The notes beneath the pieces are model-generated. The model searched no databases. It was not told where the DNA came from and was given only the letters and a program-made list of their open reading frames with translations. 64,000 bases of DNA from Dendrophyllia cribrosa (taxonomy: Eukaryota > Cnidaria > Anthozoa > Scleractinia > Dendrophylliidae). The stretch covers positions 4,870,135 to 4,934,134 of the forward strand of contig JAJLRJ010000010.1 in NCBI GenBank assembly GCA_024195265.1. The letters run 5' to 3'. Positions 46,901 through 55,900 of the stretch are shown here, piece by piece (positions within the stretch are counted from its first letter, which is position 1; the number at the start of each line of letters is the position of its first letter). The translations under genes and the position numbers were made by a program.

Positions 46901-49797
46901 GTCCAAATTTATTGTTCGCTTATTCTTGGGAAATTCTATCTCAGATTTTTAAAATAAGCGAGGTCATAAGATTCTCTGTTCGTTTGTTGCAAAAACATCG
47001 TAAATTTCGATTATTATAACTCGGCACAGGGAAAAATCCAAAACCGTCAATCCGCCAAAAGAGCCAAACAAATAAGGTACAATAGTTGTTCTTATGAATG
47101 AGTAAAGTTGAAATCGGCATTAGGTCCTCGATCTCTCAGTTTGGGGTGAAATACAACAAACTTTGATATTTTACCAAATTTAACCCTAAAATAAGTAAAC
47201 TCGCGCCATTCAAAAATCCTCTCACAGAAGTTAACCAAACTTGGCTAAAATGTGTGCATTGTGGTACTCTTTCAGTCCCCAAGAGCGAGTTACCAAAATT
47301 TCTCATACAGGCCGACGGCGGCCTCACAAGTAAAACTACGCCTAGCAACGTATCGTTGCCAAGGACGCTTCGATCGCAAAAAATACAACTGAAATGGAAA
47401 CTTCAATTTTTCCCTGGTAAGTGTGTACCATGAGTATTTAGGTAAATACTGAATAAGATATCCAAATACGTGATTGAAAAAGAGTGGTCGGCACAGAAAA
47501 AAACACCATCGAGCCACCTTAAGCGACCATTTCCAGTAAGCGACCACTTTGTAAATAACCGTTTTGTTTCTCAGTCAAATACTGTTTCAAATTGATGTTT
47601 CTCTTAAGTGACCACCTCCCTTAAGCAACCACTTTTTTCCTGCACCAAGGGGTGGTCGTTCAAGGGAGAGTTGACTGTACCCTCAGTAATAAGGCAAGTC
47701 AGTATCATTATTGCTTGATTTGTAAAAGGATGAGGGAGATTAACGGAGTCCAAATATCGGACACTAATAATTATTATTATGTGATCTATTCATATGTGGA
47801 CTCGAACATTCAAATCCAATACCTACTAAATTCTCTGCCCATGCTCATGCAAGAGATAAACGAACAAGGAGACAGTCAAGTAGGCTTATGACAAATTCTT
47901 CTGGGAAAAGGAAAAGAAAAATAATTGTTTGAAAATAACAGTGAAAAATGTTTCCAAAACCACAGATGAAAGTCCCATTTAAGGGCTGTACAGGTTTGCG
48001 CAAGTGGGGATGGAAAAAGCCGTACAGCCCTGTGCGGTCTCGCATGTTAAAAAGTGAAACAATTTTGTCTCCAAATTGGTCATATGATAAAATACTTATG
48101 GAGAACGGACCTTGCTGCGCTTGGCCCATATTCCATACATACTGCAACTTCGAGCCAAATATTTTTCCATCTGGCCTATCAGTCTAAAAGTACACATAAT
48201 AAGTTTTATATAGTGGCTTTTATTGCATGACATTTTATTTTAAAATTCTTATTCTATCGTTGTCAATCATAGGCCTGGTGTTGGTGGCCCAGTTGTAGGA
48301 GAAGTTGACGGCGAATACCACCATGATCACAAGCATTCTGTTCTTGAGTGGCAGCTGCCAGTTATCGATTCATCTAACAAGAGTGGTAGCATGGAGTTTA
48401 GCATCGCAGGGCATCCTGGTGACTTCTTCCCCATTTCAGTGTCCTTCACATCAACAAAATCATACTGCGACCTTAAGGTACAAGTTCAGGGGCTGTGTCA
48501 TGGCGGTTTTAATGTTTTGTCTCAGACTGTGCTGGAATTAAAACTGAGCATCTTACTTCAAACACGAAACGCTCTTTGAATACCAAGAACAAGAAATCAA
48601 GTAAATTCTTGCAGAAAGAATAAACCATAATCAAATTTTAGCAAATTTTCCAAAACACATTGAACAAACTGGAAAAAATTGGTCAATTTTTTCAAGTTAC
48701 AATCCTTCCTGACCATCTGTAGTCAGAGTCACTTGTTTATCCTTTCATTATACTCGTAAAGCAATTTTAAACAAAACTGGACCATTATTTTTAAGTTTCC
48801 ACTGCTATAAATATGTATTTTAGCTTTTTAAAATAACACTGAAAGTGGTGACATAGCCCCTTTAAGCCCTAATATCAAAATTTAAATTCTCATTTCTTGT
48901 CCCTATACATTTCCTATAGAAGTAGTGGGGAGAAATTGTTTGAATATCAAGAGAATTCATCTTGTGCGATCATGCCCTTAATTCTCATGACCTTTTTGAT
49001 TGATAAGGCATTGATATTACGAGGAGAAATTTGATGCTGATCACTCTTAGGGCTTAAAGGGTTAAGGTACATGTTCAGTAACTATGACTTAACAGGACAG
49101 GATCCTGTTGAAAGAACAAAACATTTACTTACCTCATTTTCGTGTTATAAAAATTAATTATTGTCAAATATCACCAAATATACAATCAAATTGGATAAAT
49201 AGACTCCGCAGAGCAAAACAGAAGCAGTAATTTGGAGATAATGTGCGGGATTAAAAGCATGAAAGTTGATTACAGTTCAGAAATCAAACTTGTCATTCTG
49301 AGCAATTTTGGGCATTTTTTCCTTCCTATTTCAAGATAAAACATGCTTTAAGCAAGCTCCTGCCATAATCATGAAAACACAATATGTCAGCCGGGACTGT
49401 GACCCTTCACTCCCGGAGTCAATTATGGAGACATGTAGTGTAGTTCTAACTTTTGAGTCTGTCAACAAAATCCTATGGTGTGACCATTCAAATGAAACCT
49501 CTTCAGCAGTACTTTTGCGTGGTACCATTTGCTTCTCAATATTTTTACAAAATAAAATTTGGGATTTTTCTTGAATTTTGAGCTTTGGTACTCTTGACTC
49601 CATAGTTGACTCCGGGAGTGAAAAGGTTTAAAAGCGCACAAGAGTTGACTTTTTTTTGTTGGTAGCAACAATACAGCTGCTATAACAAAATGTGTCTCTA
49701 TTTGCAGATTACAGAAATCACTTCAGTAGATGAGGAGAAACCGGTCAAATTTACCCAAGAAGTTGGTTTTTCAGTGGAAAAATATGAAATAGTGTAA
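28725..49797 (+). CDS. ARCN1: Coatomer subunit delta (delta-COP, archain)
   Basis: Delta-COP is part of the F-subcomplex of COPI coats that bud vesicles for Golgi-to-ER and intra-Golgi traffic. Twelve exons join in frame: 28725-28727, 29074-29113, 30184-30407, 31862-32041, 32856-33064, 34516-34604, 36300-36372, 36813-36978, 43540-43687, 45103-45211, 48273-48477, 49708-49797, giving 511 codons plus stop, the family's usual length. The start ATG is the last codon of exon 1; exon 2 gives [13 protein letters not shown]. The N-terminal longin-like domain (about residues 1-140) holds [20 protein letters not shown] and [21 protein letters not shown] charged linker ([17 protein letters not shown], then GFGGFGSGG) follows. 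The C-terminal mu-homology domain (about 270-511) includes [33 protein letters not shown] and [12 protein letters not shown]. Introns after exons 4 and 8 start GCAAGT instead of GT; no nearby GT keeps the frame. The introns carry most of the repeats listed between 29 and 49 kb. Confidence 0.97.
29402..29464. repeat. Poly-C tract of about 60 bases
   Basis: A homopolymer C run in ARCN1 intron 2, directly beside the dispersed poly-G/poly-C repeat that follows. The length may be inexact in the assembly. Confidence 0.9.
29465..30035 (-). repeat. Dispersed poly-G-bounded repeat, copy 2
   Basis: On the minus strand this has the same block order as 13725-14170: GAGTACTCTCATATAT-like start after a G run, GTGTCACTGTGACGGGTATG, then TAGGGTATCATTTACTGG. 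It lies in ARCN1 intron 2. Confidence 0.7.
31241..31772. mobile_element. Non-autonomous hAT-type element with BED-finger fragment
   Basis: The 13-bp ends TGGGGGTGTAACG and CGTTACACCACTA are inverted (two mismatches) and flanked by a perfect 8-bp duplication GGGTGAAC (31233-31240 and 31773-31780), as expected for hAT transposons. On the minus strand an open frame (31592-31287) contains [20 protein letters not shown] and ICKKH, resembling the BED zinc finger at the N-terminus of hAT transposases. The catalytic region is missing. It lies in ARCN1 intron 3. Confidence 0.88.
32622..32695 (+). repeat. tRNA-derived SINE head
   Basis: GGCTCAATAGCTCAGTTGCTT resembles an A box, and GTGTTCAAATCCTG a B box, spaced as in a tRNA. 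The acceptor stem does not pair convincingly, so this is a tRNA-like SINE promoter rather than a tRNA gene. It is in ARCN1 intron 4. Confidence 0.55.
33120..33480 (+). pseudogene. LINE 3' end (RT C-terminus and tail)
   Basis: A frame reads [17 protein letters not shown], then [20 protein letters not shown] and a stop at about 33258. This is the conserved extreme C-terminus of CR1/L2-like non-LTR ORF2 proteins. An ATTATT-rich 3' UTR follows. It is a 5'-truncated insertion in ARCN1 intron 5, same strand as the gene. Confidence 0.8.
33481..34320. other. ARCN1 intron sequence, nothing recognised
   Basis: AT-rich intron DNA without structured repeats that I can define. Confidence 0.4.
34331..34403 (+). 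repeat. tRNA-derived SINE head
   Basis: TCTCGTAGCTCAGTGGTTAG (A-box-like) and GGTCATAGGTTTGTTTCCTG (degenerate B box) with tRNA-like spacing; followed by TTTTCTTTGTCTCG. It is in ARCN1 intron 5. Confidence 0.55.
35216..35600. mobile_element. Hairpin MITE
   Basis: The block GAAAGTGACGTCAAAGGCTC through GGGTTGAAAT and ATAATAACAAT (about 35398-35462) is repeated inverted at about 35519-35597. It starts near AAAGTGCCCCTGTGATCAAA, a common end of such elements. It lies in ARCN1 intron 6. Confidence 0.7.
35700..35890 (+). repeat. LINE-like tail ending in (TGTA)n
   Basis: AATTAGTTAGATTTGTGATT and a following GAAAAGCCCCCCTTGGGGAAAGG box run into about nine TGTA repeats, a typical 3' terminus of non-LTR elements. 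No coding part is retained. Confidence 0.6.
37038..38735 (+). repeat. 90-bp satellite array in ARCN1 intron 8
   Basis: Units of exactly 90 bp (for example 37067, 37157, 37247) contain GGAGACATGTAGTGTAGTTC, TAACTTTTGAGTCTGT, GAAATCCTATGGTGTGACCA and TTTAACCCTTTCTCTCCCAG. Twelve run without interruption to about 38147, then a 38-bp spacer ending TTTTTTCAATAA, then five more copies and the same spacer again at 38696-38735. Because 90 is a multiple of three and the frame has few stops, it looks like a 30-residue protein repeat, but it is intronic. The unit matches one end of the MITEs at 44053-44362 and 49407-49632. Confidence 0.95.
39061..39276. mobile_element. 216-bp MITE with 8-bp target duplication
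   Basis: The ends GGGAATAAGTTCGTGTTCCA and, inverted, TGGAACACGAACTTATTACC are flanked by GATAATTC on both sides (39053-39060 and 39277-39284). The interior holds short TGATGT(C/G)TAG-type repeats. An 8-bp duplication fits hAT-like mobilisation. It is in ARCN1 intron 8. Confidence 0.85.
39340..39510 (+). repeat. Two diverged copies of the 90-bp satellite unit
   Basis: TGTAGTTCTAACTTTTGAGT and ATCCTATGGTGTGACCATT appear twice, the second followed by the longer MITE sequence CAAATGAAACCTCTTTGG. They bridge the satellite and full MITE forms. Confidence 0.85.
39520..40963. mobile_element. Tc1/mariner-like TIR element, non-autonomous
   Basis: The ends CAGTGCG and CGCACTG are flanked by TA on both sides (39518-39519 and 40964-40965). 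Inverted similarity continues inward about 110 bp, including GGCCACCCAGACAAATTTTG and AGATCTAGACAAT with their complements. A TA target with CAGT ends points to Tc1/mariner. The interior has no recognisable transposase. It is in ARCN1 intron 8. Confidence 0.78.
41881..42899. mobile_element. TIR element with TTAACCCATTC ends
   Basis: The left end TTAACCCATTCGCTCCT and right end AGGAGTGAATGGGTTAA are inverted. The same terminal motif, TTAACCC(A/T)TTC.CTCC, ends the MITE family that gave rise to the 90-bp satellite. About 1 kb, no recognised coding region. Confidence 0.7.
42900..43539. other. ARCN1 intron 8 end, two antisense open frames of unknown origin
   Basis: Minus-strand frames at 43237-42914 (contains [20 protein letters not shown]) and 43459-43253 are longer than the local background. 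I recognise no family. They probably belong to a decayed mobile element rather than a host gene, since they are antisense within an intron and lack a partner exon. Confidence 0.3.
44053..44362. mobile_element. Foldback MITE, full-length member of the satellite-parent family
   Basis: The left half reads TTAACTCTATCACCCCCAGA, GTCAATTATGGAGA, GTTCTAACTTTT and CCATGGTGTGACAATTCAAATGA. The right half is its inverse: TTTCATTTGAATGGTCACA, AGTTAGAACTACACTACACA, CATTATTGACTCTGG and AAAAGGTTAA. Arms are about 130 bp with an AT-rich centre. Confidence 0.85.
44799..44990 (-). pseudogene. Possible transposase C-terminal remnant
   Basis: A 63-residue frame begins [20 protein letters not shown] and ends in an acidic tail ([22 protein letters not shown]). 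A helix followed by an acidic tail resembles the C-termini of pogo/Tigger-like transposases, but this is a weak resemblance. Flanking GGGCATTTATTAG motifs on both sides (near 44678 and 45027) suggest it is part of an element. Confidence 0.3.
45240..45520. repeat. C-rich low-complexity stretch with a duplicated segment
   Basis: Several CCCCTCCCCC and CCACCCCCC runs; the segment TTTTCCAGA..CATGTAATCAAAGGCTCC occurs twice. It is in ARCN1 intron 10. Confidence 0.7.
45592..47518. mobile_element. 1.93-kb near-perfect palindrome flanked by TTAA
   Basis: Arms of about 864 bp (45592-46455 and 46655-47518) are inverted copies with only a few differences, around a ~200-bp unpaired centre. The tips are GGTGGCTCG and CGAGCCACC, and TTAA stands on both sides (45588-45591 and 47519-47522). 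The flanks together form one continuous copy of the repeat seen uninterrupted at 57127-57315, which carries a single TTAA at the matching point. This demonstrates insertion with TTAA duplication, as for piggyBac-type transposition. No transposase remains. It is in ARCN1 intron 10. Confidence 0.92.
47519..47690 (+). repeat. Right part of the repeat interrupted by the palindrome
   Basis: AAGCGACCA units, TAAATAACCGTTTTGTTTCT and GGGAGAGTTGACTGTA match 57157-57315. The left part, GTCAACTCTCTATTAAC, is at 45561-45588. The repeat has inverted ends (AGTCAACTCTC and GAGAGTTGACT), so it is itself a small TIR element. Confidence 0.88.
47691..48272. other. ARCN1 intron sequence with a short hairpin
   Basis: Contains GGGCTGTACAGG and GCCGTACAGCCC inverted blocks near 47982-48027 but no coding feature. 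Confidence 0.4.
48860..49063. mobile_element. Small TIR element
   Basis: CCTTTAAGCCCTAATAT at the left is inverted as CTTAGGGCTTAAAGGG at the right; ~205 bp, non-coding, in ARCN1 intron 11. Confidence 0.6.
49407..49632. mobile_element. MITE of the satellite-parent family, second full copy
   Basis: The left end CACTCCCGGAGTCAATTATG and right end TAGTTGACTCCGGGAGTG are inverted. The interior contains GTTCTAACTTTTGAGTCTGT, CCTATGGTGTGACCATTCA and GCAGTACTTTTGCGTGGTAC, joining in one copy the sequences found separately in the 90-bp and 106-bp satellites. It lies in ARCN1 intron 11. Confidence 0.88.
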
Positions 49798-49972
49798 CCC
49801 TTCCATAAAGACTTCCTAAATACTGTAACTTATACCGTTCAGCTGCCAATTTGGTAATTCACAATGCTGGGGAGAATCGTCAGCAAAGGAACAACCTTGA
49901 ATGCAAATGAACTTGGAAAGAGAGAGGTGGTCACTTGTGGATGCCATGGAAACAAGCGCTTAGAGAAATTGG

Positions 49973-49998
49973 CGGGGGGGGGGGGGGGGGGGGGGGGT
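49973..49998. repeat. Poly-G tract
   Basis: A G run of more than 20 bases, about 180 bases after the ARCN1 stop codon, probably in the 3' UTR. Confidence 0.85.
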
Positions 49999-50616
49999 GG
50001 GAGGGAAGGTAGAAAATATCAAAAATGCATCGGTCTTGGTAATGTATAGCTGTATTCCTTTCTAAACAAAAAGTACCTAATTTGTGAATGAAAGTTTTAG
50101 TGCGTATCCTTGTATGTGTTATACAGAGGAATTTCTTCTGCTTATTTTCCCCGTGTGGAGAATAGGGCTGAAAGAGAAAAGTAAACAAACCAGAGAAGCA
50201 CATTGACCTGACCCAACACACTTATCTTGACAAATTTCCACGTATTCATTTGTAACATAAATATAGGATCTGTTAAGAAAAAACTGTGTTTGGATTCAAG
50301 TTATGTTGCTCTAAGAAAACATGAAAATGTAGAGTGTATAGTTGAAGTGTGAGTGGCCATCTCCCTTCAGCTGTTGTCGTTTGAAACATTTCACAGAAAA
50401 ACACTATTTTGGAACTCATAAGGGACCATCTCCCTTGAACGTTTACGATTCATTGTCCAAAGAGTGGTTGCTTACAAAAAATTCAACTTTATGATAAAGT
50501 TTGAATGCAGGGTAAAACAAGCATTTTAATCAGGCACATACAGTTAGGAACATAAACACCATTAATTTTATGGTTAAGGTGCTCTTTCTGAGAAAAGTAC
50601 CTATTCCAATACTTTT

Positions 50617-50805
50617 TGTCTGATGTGTTGCTAAGCAACCACATGTTTGATGTTTTGCAAAGCAATCATGTGTCTGACATGTTGCTAAGCAACCATATGT
50701 CTGACATGTTGCTAAGCAACCATGTTTGATGTTTTGCTAAGCAACCATGTGTCTGACATGTTGCTAAGCAGCCATGTGTCTGACATGTTGCTAAGCAACC
50801 ATGAC
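50617..50805. repeat. ~30-bp tandem array of X-box-like palindromes
   Basis: Units of about 30 bp carry GTTGCTAAGCAAC (50627-50639 and 50787-50799 are the outer perfect copies) followed by CATGTGTCTGACAT. Six to seven copies, some degenerate. The palindrome matches the RFX-factor X-box pattern of GTTGC and GCAAC half-sites three bases apart. It sits about 0.8 kb downstream of the ARCN1 stop and 2.2 kb upstream of DDX51. Confidence 0.85.
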
Positions 50806-51067
50806 CTCATCCTGCGTCATAACTTCTGTGACATTCCTGTGTGCATTGGATAATTTCACAAAAAGCAGCTTACAATCGAGCCTTGAATATTCTTGAATCA
50901 TTAAAAAAACTAGTGTCTTACCTACATTCCCACCAACATCGCACAGTCATTCAAAGAACAGAAAGACACTGAGATTTATTTTTCTCTGAATGTTAACTGT
51001 TGTAGTTAGTTCATCTTTCTTGTTATGTGATATTTTTAGTGGGGAAAGAGAAATTTAAAAATCAATT

Positions 51068-51079
51068 AATAAAAATAAA
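51068..51079 (+). terminator. Possible polyadenylation signals
   Basis: Two overlapping-range AATAAA hexamers lie 1.27 kb after the ARCN1 stop. They are the first clear AATAAA pair downstream, but no transcript evidence links them to ARCN1. Confidence 0.3.
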
Positions 51080-51204
51080 ATTAACATTGTATTTGTTATT
51101 GATGTGTTTTTAGTTCTATAGAGTTATACGAGACATTCGCTGTAAGTAGCGTGCATCCATTCATTGACTAATTTAAATTTGGCATCAACTGGATTGATAA
51201 AATA

Positions 51205-51395
51205 AACTAGTCGCGTTCGAAGAACGCAATCCTAATTTTGTGTTGGTTGTCCTGTGGTTTATGTGCAATAAAATTTGAAATGACGGTCTTCCAAATGGCC
51301 GTCCCTATTGTTGTTTTTTTCAGGGGCTCATTTCCGCCGGAAATTCCTTCGAACGCGTCTCCATAATCTGTGATTACTGCTAGTAGTAATCAACC
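51205..51395 (-). repeat. Dispersed inverted-repeat element, copy 2
   Basis: Reverse-orientation copy of 405-595, with GCGTTCGAAG (51213-51222) and CTTCGAACGC (51347-51356) and the shared interior CCTAATTTTGTGTTGGTTGT. Confidence 0.8.
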
Positions 51396-51754
51396 ATTAG
51401 GAAAATGCGTTCGCACAAAAGAAGGTACGTGAAAACGTTCGGGGAGATGCCAAAGTATATACCAGTTCCCGCCCGGTTTGCCACTGAAAACAACAAAAGA
51501 ATCTTCGGGGGGTGGGGGGGATAAAGTGGCGTCGAAACAGATGAAAGCTGAATTCAGTCCAGCTACTGCACAGGACACCCGACACAATATTAGGATTGCG
51601 CAAACGCAATAAATAGATTTACGATCGTTTCCCACGAATGGTCAGTTCGCCTACGGAATAGGTCACAACCTATATAGATATGAACTGTGTAGCGCCAATT
51701 GTATCAAATGAATATGTTCAAAAAAAGTTATAAAAGCGCTTTTGAAACTAAATG

Positions 51755-51792
51755 TTCAGACGTTTCGGGACTTCTGTCCCTTCCTCAGTGAA
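51755..51792 (-). ncRNA. Hammerhead ribozyme motif, all core boxes present
   Basis: On the minus strand: stem I TTCA, core CTGAGGA, stem II GGGAC/GTCCC with loop AGAA, GAA, palindromic ACGT as stem III, cleavage C, then TGAA, which pairs with TTCA. All conserved core bases of the hammerhead are present. The four-base self-complementary stem III is typical of hammerheads that act as dimers in Penelope-like elements and retrozymes. No GIY-YIG or RT frame is adjacent, so it is a solo terminal-repeat fragment or a non-autonomous element. Flanking AGGTCACAACCT blocks (51660 and 51800) bracket it. Confidence 0.72.
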
Positions 51793-51809
51793 TAGCAGGT
51801 CACAACCTG

Positions 51810-52957
51810 CCTGCTTCGGTTTGCGTTGTATTTTTTTCATAACAATTACAGATACAACTCGGAATTATGAGACATAATGTAGACTTTATTTCGGTAATTA
51901 CAGATTCAATTAAGGCGAACTGACAGTTGCCGAAACGACCCGTTTCTAAATAAATCAGGGGCCCTGATCTTTTTGTTGGTACAGCACAGCTTCTTTTGAA
52001 CTCATCGACAGTAGAATACACATGGCGGACATTCAGCTTCTGCGTCATTCAGAGTAGTCACAGAATGCAACGCATCGTCAAAATCAAAACAGAAAATCTA
52101 AACAAAGTCCAAGCCGTCCATGCATTGTTTGCCTTTCAAGTTTATTATCTGTAAGACAGTTCTAAGACCCTGGAGAAGAAATGCTGTGCCTTTTTTCTTG
52201 ATCAAATGGTATAATTATTTTATAGCTGCTTAGCCTACGACAGGATCCAGTGTTTCTGTAGTCGTTATGGTGGTCTTTGCAAATACAGTTACTTGTTTGC
52301 ACCAGGGACTGCAGGTTCTCTTTTACCCATGATTAACGCTGTCTTAAATTCCAAATTTACACGTTTACCAAGCAGATTCGTGTAAATTCTTTTTGCCCTA
52401 CAATTTGACCGAAAGTCAATATATACCAGAGAAACCGCTGGTTGACCATATTTTTTACTCGGATTAGTGTAATCCGGCTTTCGAATAAGTAGACCCTTGG
52501 GATTAACCGTTTCACCAAAATGGTTCAACGAAAATTGCAATAATAACCATTTGAACCGCACATATCTGCACCCCTAATTCCTTTTAAATAGAGGAGTGAC
52601 TCAGCTGCCCCAGGCCCACATCCAAAAACGTGGGCGATGGGGTCAGGATCTAATTTGCCATTTTAGCTTCTAAAAGAAACGTTTAGGACAGGTCTTTAAT
52701 TTATAGCCCTGGCGCTGAAAAAAAAATAATCTTGTTGATCGAATTACCGCTAGCCTTAGAGTGATGGCTGACGAGAGCATCTTTACATCGGGAGACCCAG
52801 CAACCGCGCGCGTAGCCTTGTGACGATCTCTTTCCGCCTACGCCAGCGCTACTCCAGCGGATTTATTTCGAACCCAGTCCTTTACGAGGAAAGATGGCGG
52901 ACAAAACACTCCTGAACACGCAGCAAGCTCACTAAATGTTGTAGAAATAGCTTCAAA
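51810..52957. other. Intergenic region upstream of DDX51
   Basis: It should contain the DDX51 promoter. The last ~200 bases are less AT-rich (CGCGCGCGTAGCC, TACGCCAGCG), as in CpG-containing housekeeping promoters, with no clear TATA box. No other gene is seen. Confidence 0.45.
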
Positions 52958-55900
52958 ATGGATCTCTTCAGAGTAGAACGGTACATGGGTGAGGATGAAG
53001 ATGAGCTTCATCAACAGGACGAATCCTTAAGGTTGACACGATTGCAACGCGACATTGACAATCGAAAAAGAAAGAGGCAATGTGATCAAAATATAGAGAG
53101 ACACGTGTATTCTCTCGGGGTTTTGCCTAACAACACCGAGGCTTCGGACTTGATGTCCGATGTACAAGAAAAGGGAAATAAGAAGGCCAAGAAAAACAAA
53201 ACAAAACACTCAGAAGACAAACCGGAGAAAAAGCGCGAGAAACGGTCTTCAAAGGATGATAAGCTTACATCGACGGGAGAAGATGATAAAAGTCAAAATA
53301 TACAAGTGTCTGTTGATTCAGACGGTTTGGAAAGTGAGTCGGAGGAAAATAAAGTTACGGAGAAGAAGATGAAAAACGCAGAATACAAAGCTGTCAAGAA
53401 GGCGAAGAAGAAACGGTCTTCAAAAGAAGGCTTATCTGCAAAAGATATTGAGGATGAAAATATGGAAATTTCTGTTGATTCGGACTCCTTGAAAAGCAAT
53501 TCAAATGAGAATACTGTTATGAGAAAGAAGGAGAAGAAACTGAAAAGAACAGAAGGAAAATCTGAGAAAAAAACGAAGAAACGTTCTTCTGAAGAATGCT
53601 TAACTACAGATGATAGTGTTGAGAAAAATATGGAGATTTCTGTTGATTTGGAGATGAATAAAGTTAAAGAAAGGAAGAAAAGAGAAAAGGAAAAAAGTGT
53701 TTTGAATGATAAAAGAGAGAATGAGGAAGATGACATTTCTTGTGAAATCCAAGATATCCCTGATGAAAAGTCTGACAAAGAGGGAAAAGAAACAGGATTT
53801 ACTGTCATTGGGGGACAGAAAAAAGAAAAAGAAGTAAAAAAAGTGCAGCGAGTGCTGCCCGACTGGCTGGCAAAACCTACAATCATCAACTCAGACTTAG
53901 GAGGTGTTCTGTGTCCAGTTGATCAAATACCTTATCTAGACTCGCACATAATCGATAAACTGCAACAGCATGATATAAATCACTTATTTCCTGTTCAGAG
54001 TGCTGTTATCCCCGCCATATTGTCACAGATGGAAACTAACAGTTGTTTTGGCAGAGGTGGTTTTCAACCCAGTGACATCTGCATCTCTGCTCCTACAGGA
54101 AGTGGAAAGACTCTTGCTTATGTACTGCCCATCATACAGAGTTTGCTGCCAAGAGTTGTGTGTCACTTGCGAGCACTAGTCATTCTTCCAACCAAAGATC
54201 TGGCAAATCAGGTCAAACAGGTTTTTGAGATGTTTACAGAGGGAACAAACTTGAAAGTGGGTCTGGCTTCTGGATCAAAATCTTTTCTGAAAGATCAGGA
54301 ACAACTTGTTAGTCACAGGTGGGTTTTGCTTCTCATCTGTTAAGCCACATGTACATGTACTAGCTCAGCTATTCATTCAAATGCAGTTTTAAGACTGAAA
54401 AATGTCAAGCAAAACCATTGAACCAGTATTCAGTCTAGGTTAAATGTCTACCCAGTGTTCAATCCAGGTAAGCTAACCAAAACCCCAGCACAAAGCTAAC
54501 CATCATGCCTTACACAAAGGTTTGTGTTAGAGTTAGCTAAGTTTAGCTTACCTAGATTGAATACTGGGTACTTATTTAACCTAGATTGAATATTAATCTA
54601 ACCTGACACAGAATTTTACCTGTAACATATGTTCTTATTTACTTAATTAAAAAAAAATCAAGTAACAGTTGATAGCTGTTTGTTGTTATATTTTATAGCT
54701 CTTGTGGTGGTAACAGCCGCGTTGATATACTCATCTGTACTCCTGGTCGGCTGGTGGATCACATCTCTTCCACTCCGCACTTCTATCTCCATCATGTACG
54801 GTTCCTTGTGATTGATGAGGCAGATCGACTGTTGGATCAGTCTTATCATGGATGGCTTGGAAAAGTTCTCAAAGCTGCATATAACAAGAAATCTACTACA
54901 AATGACTCCATCAGTGACAACAGGTACAAATTTTTAAATATCTTGTAAGCGAGGTGTCACCACTTTGGGGATAAAGGAGTTCTGTAAAACTGGCAGATAG
55001 ATTGAACTCGCAGATAAGCTGCGCCCCAAGTTTTGTAGTTTAAATTTTGGAAAAAAGTTTGTTTCATTAAAAAAAGGTCAGAGAATTAGCTCTACAGAAA
55101 ATAAGCTAAACTTTGGTTTTATACATCATATTTATTTACTGCATACATGTAGATCTGTCGCTCAATGTTGAGCATTTTAGACCGCTCTACAAGAAAAAAG
55201 TAAATTACACTTTCGATCGCAACTGCATTTGTTCTAGGCCATAACAAATTATTATAATTTATACACCTCAAACAAAGGATCTGTACTTTGAAAAAAGATC
55301 CCTGTGGAAGCAAAAAAAAAATCAAAAGCTCCTAAGAGCCAACCCGTGAATAAGAAATGCTAATGCGTAACACAATATTGCGGTAAGCTTATGTTTTCAC
55401 ACTGACACGGTTCGATATTTTTTTTTTAATTACAGCTGTAAACGTAAGGATTTTTGACAAACACACACACACACAAAAAATAAATAAAGGACATTACTTT
55501 CATAATGTCCAGTCCGAAGAAAAAAGAAAAGAAAAAAATGCCCTGAGCGAGACTTGAACTCGGATCTCCAACTGTCAGTTGCGGCTCTAATCCAAAAGAC
55601 TATTGCATAACACATACTAAGATAAGACTAAATTTTGCTATTGTAAGGTAGATACGTATCAAAATGCGTGTCTTGGTTGAAAAATGGTTTTAGATCAATT
55701 TTAATGTTGCATTAAAGACTCCAAATGCGAAAGATCTTTAAGCTTATTGATGTTTATATTCATTTACAGCAAATTAGTTATTGTTATCGCTGGATTCACG
55801 CGGGGATTCACGTTGTTCTCAGTTACGAAACGCATTCGTAACAAAGCATTATGTCAATAAGTTTACAGCTGAGTGATGGAACGAGTGAGCGGTAACGCAA

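Noticed and set aside
46158..46952. Identical 60-residue open frames on opposite strands ([12 protein letters not shown]..)
   Set aside because: They are mirror images created by the palindrome arms. No known domain is seen, so they are not treated as genes.
53293..53889. Long Phe/Ser-rich open frame on the minus strand
   Set aside because: It is the antisense shadow of the Lys/Glu-rich N-terminus of DDX51.
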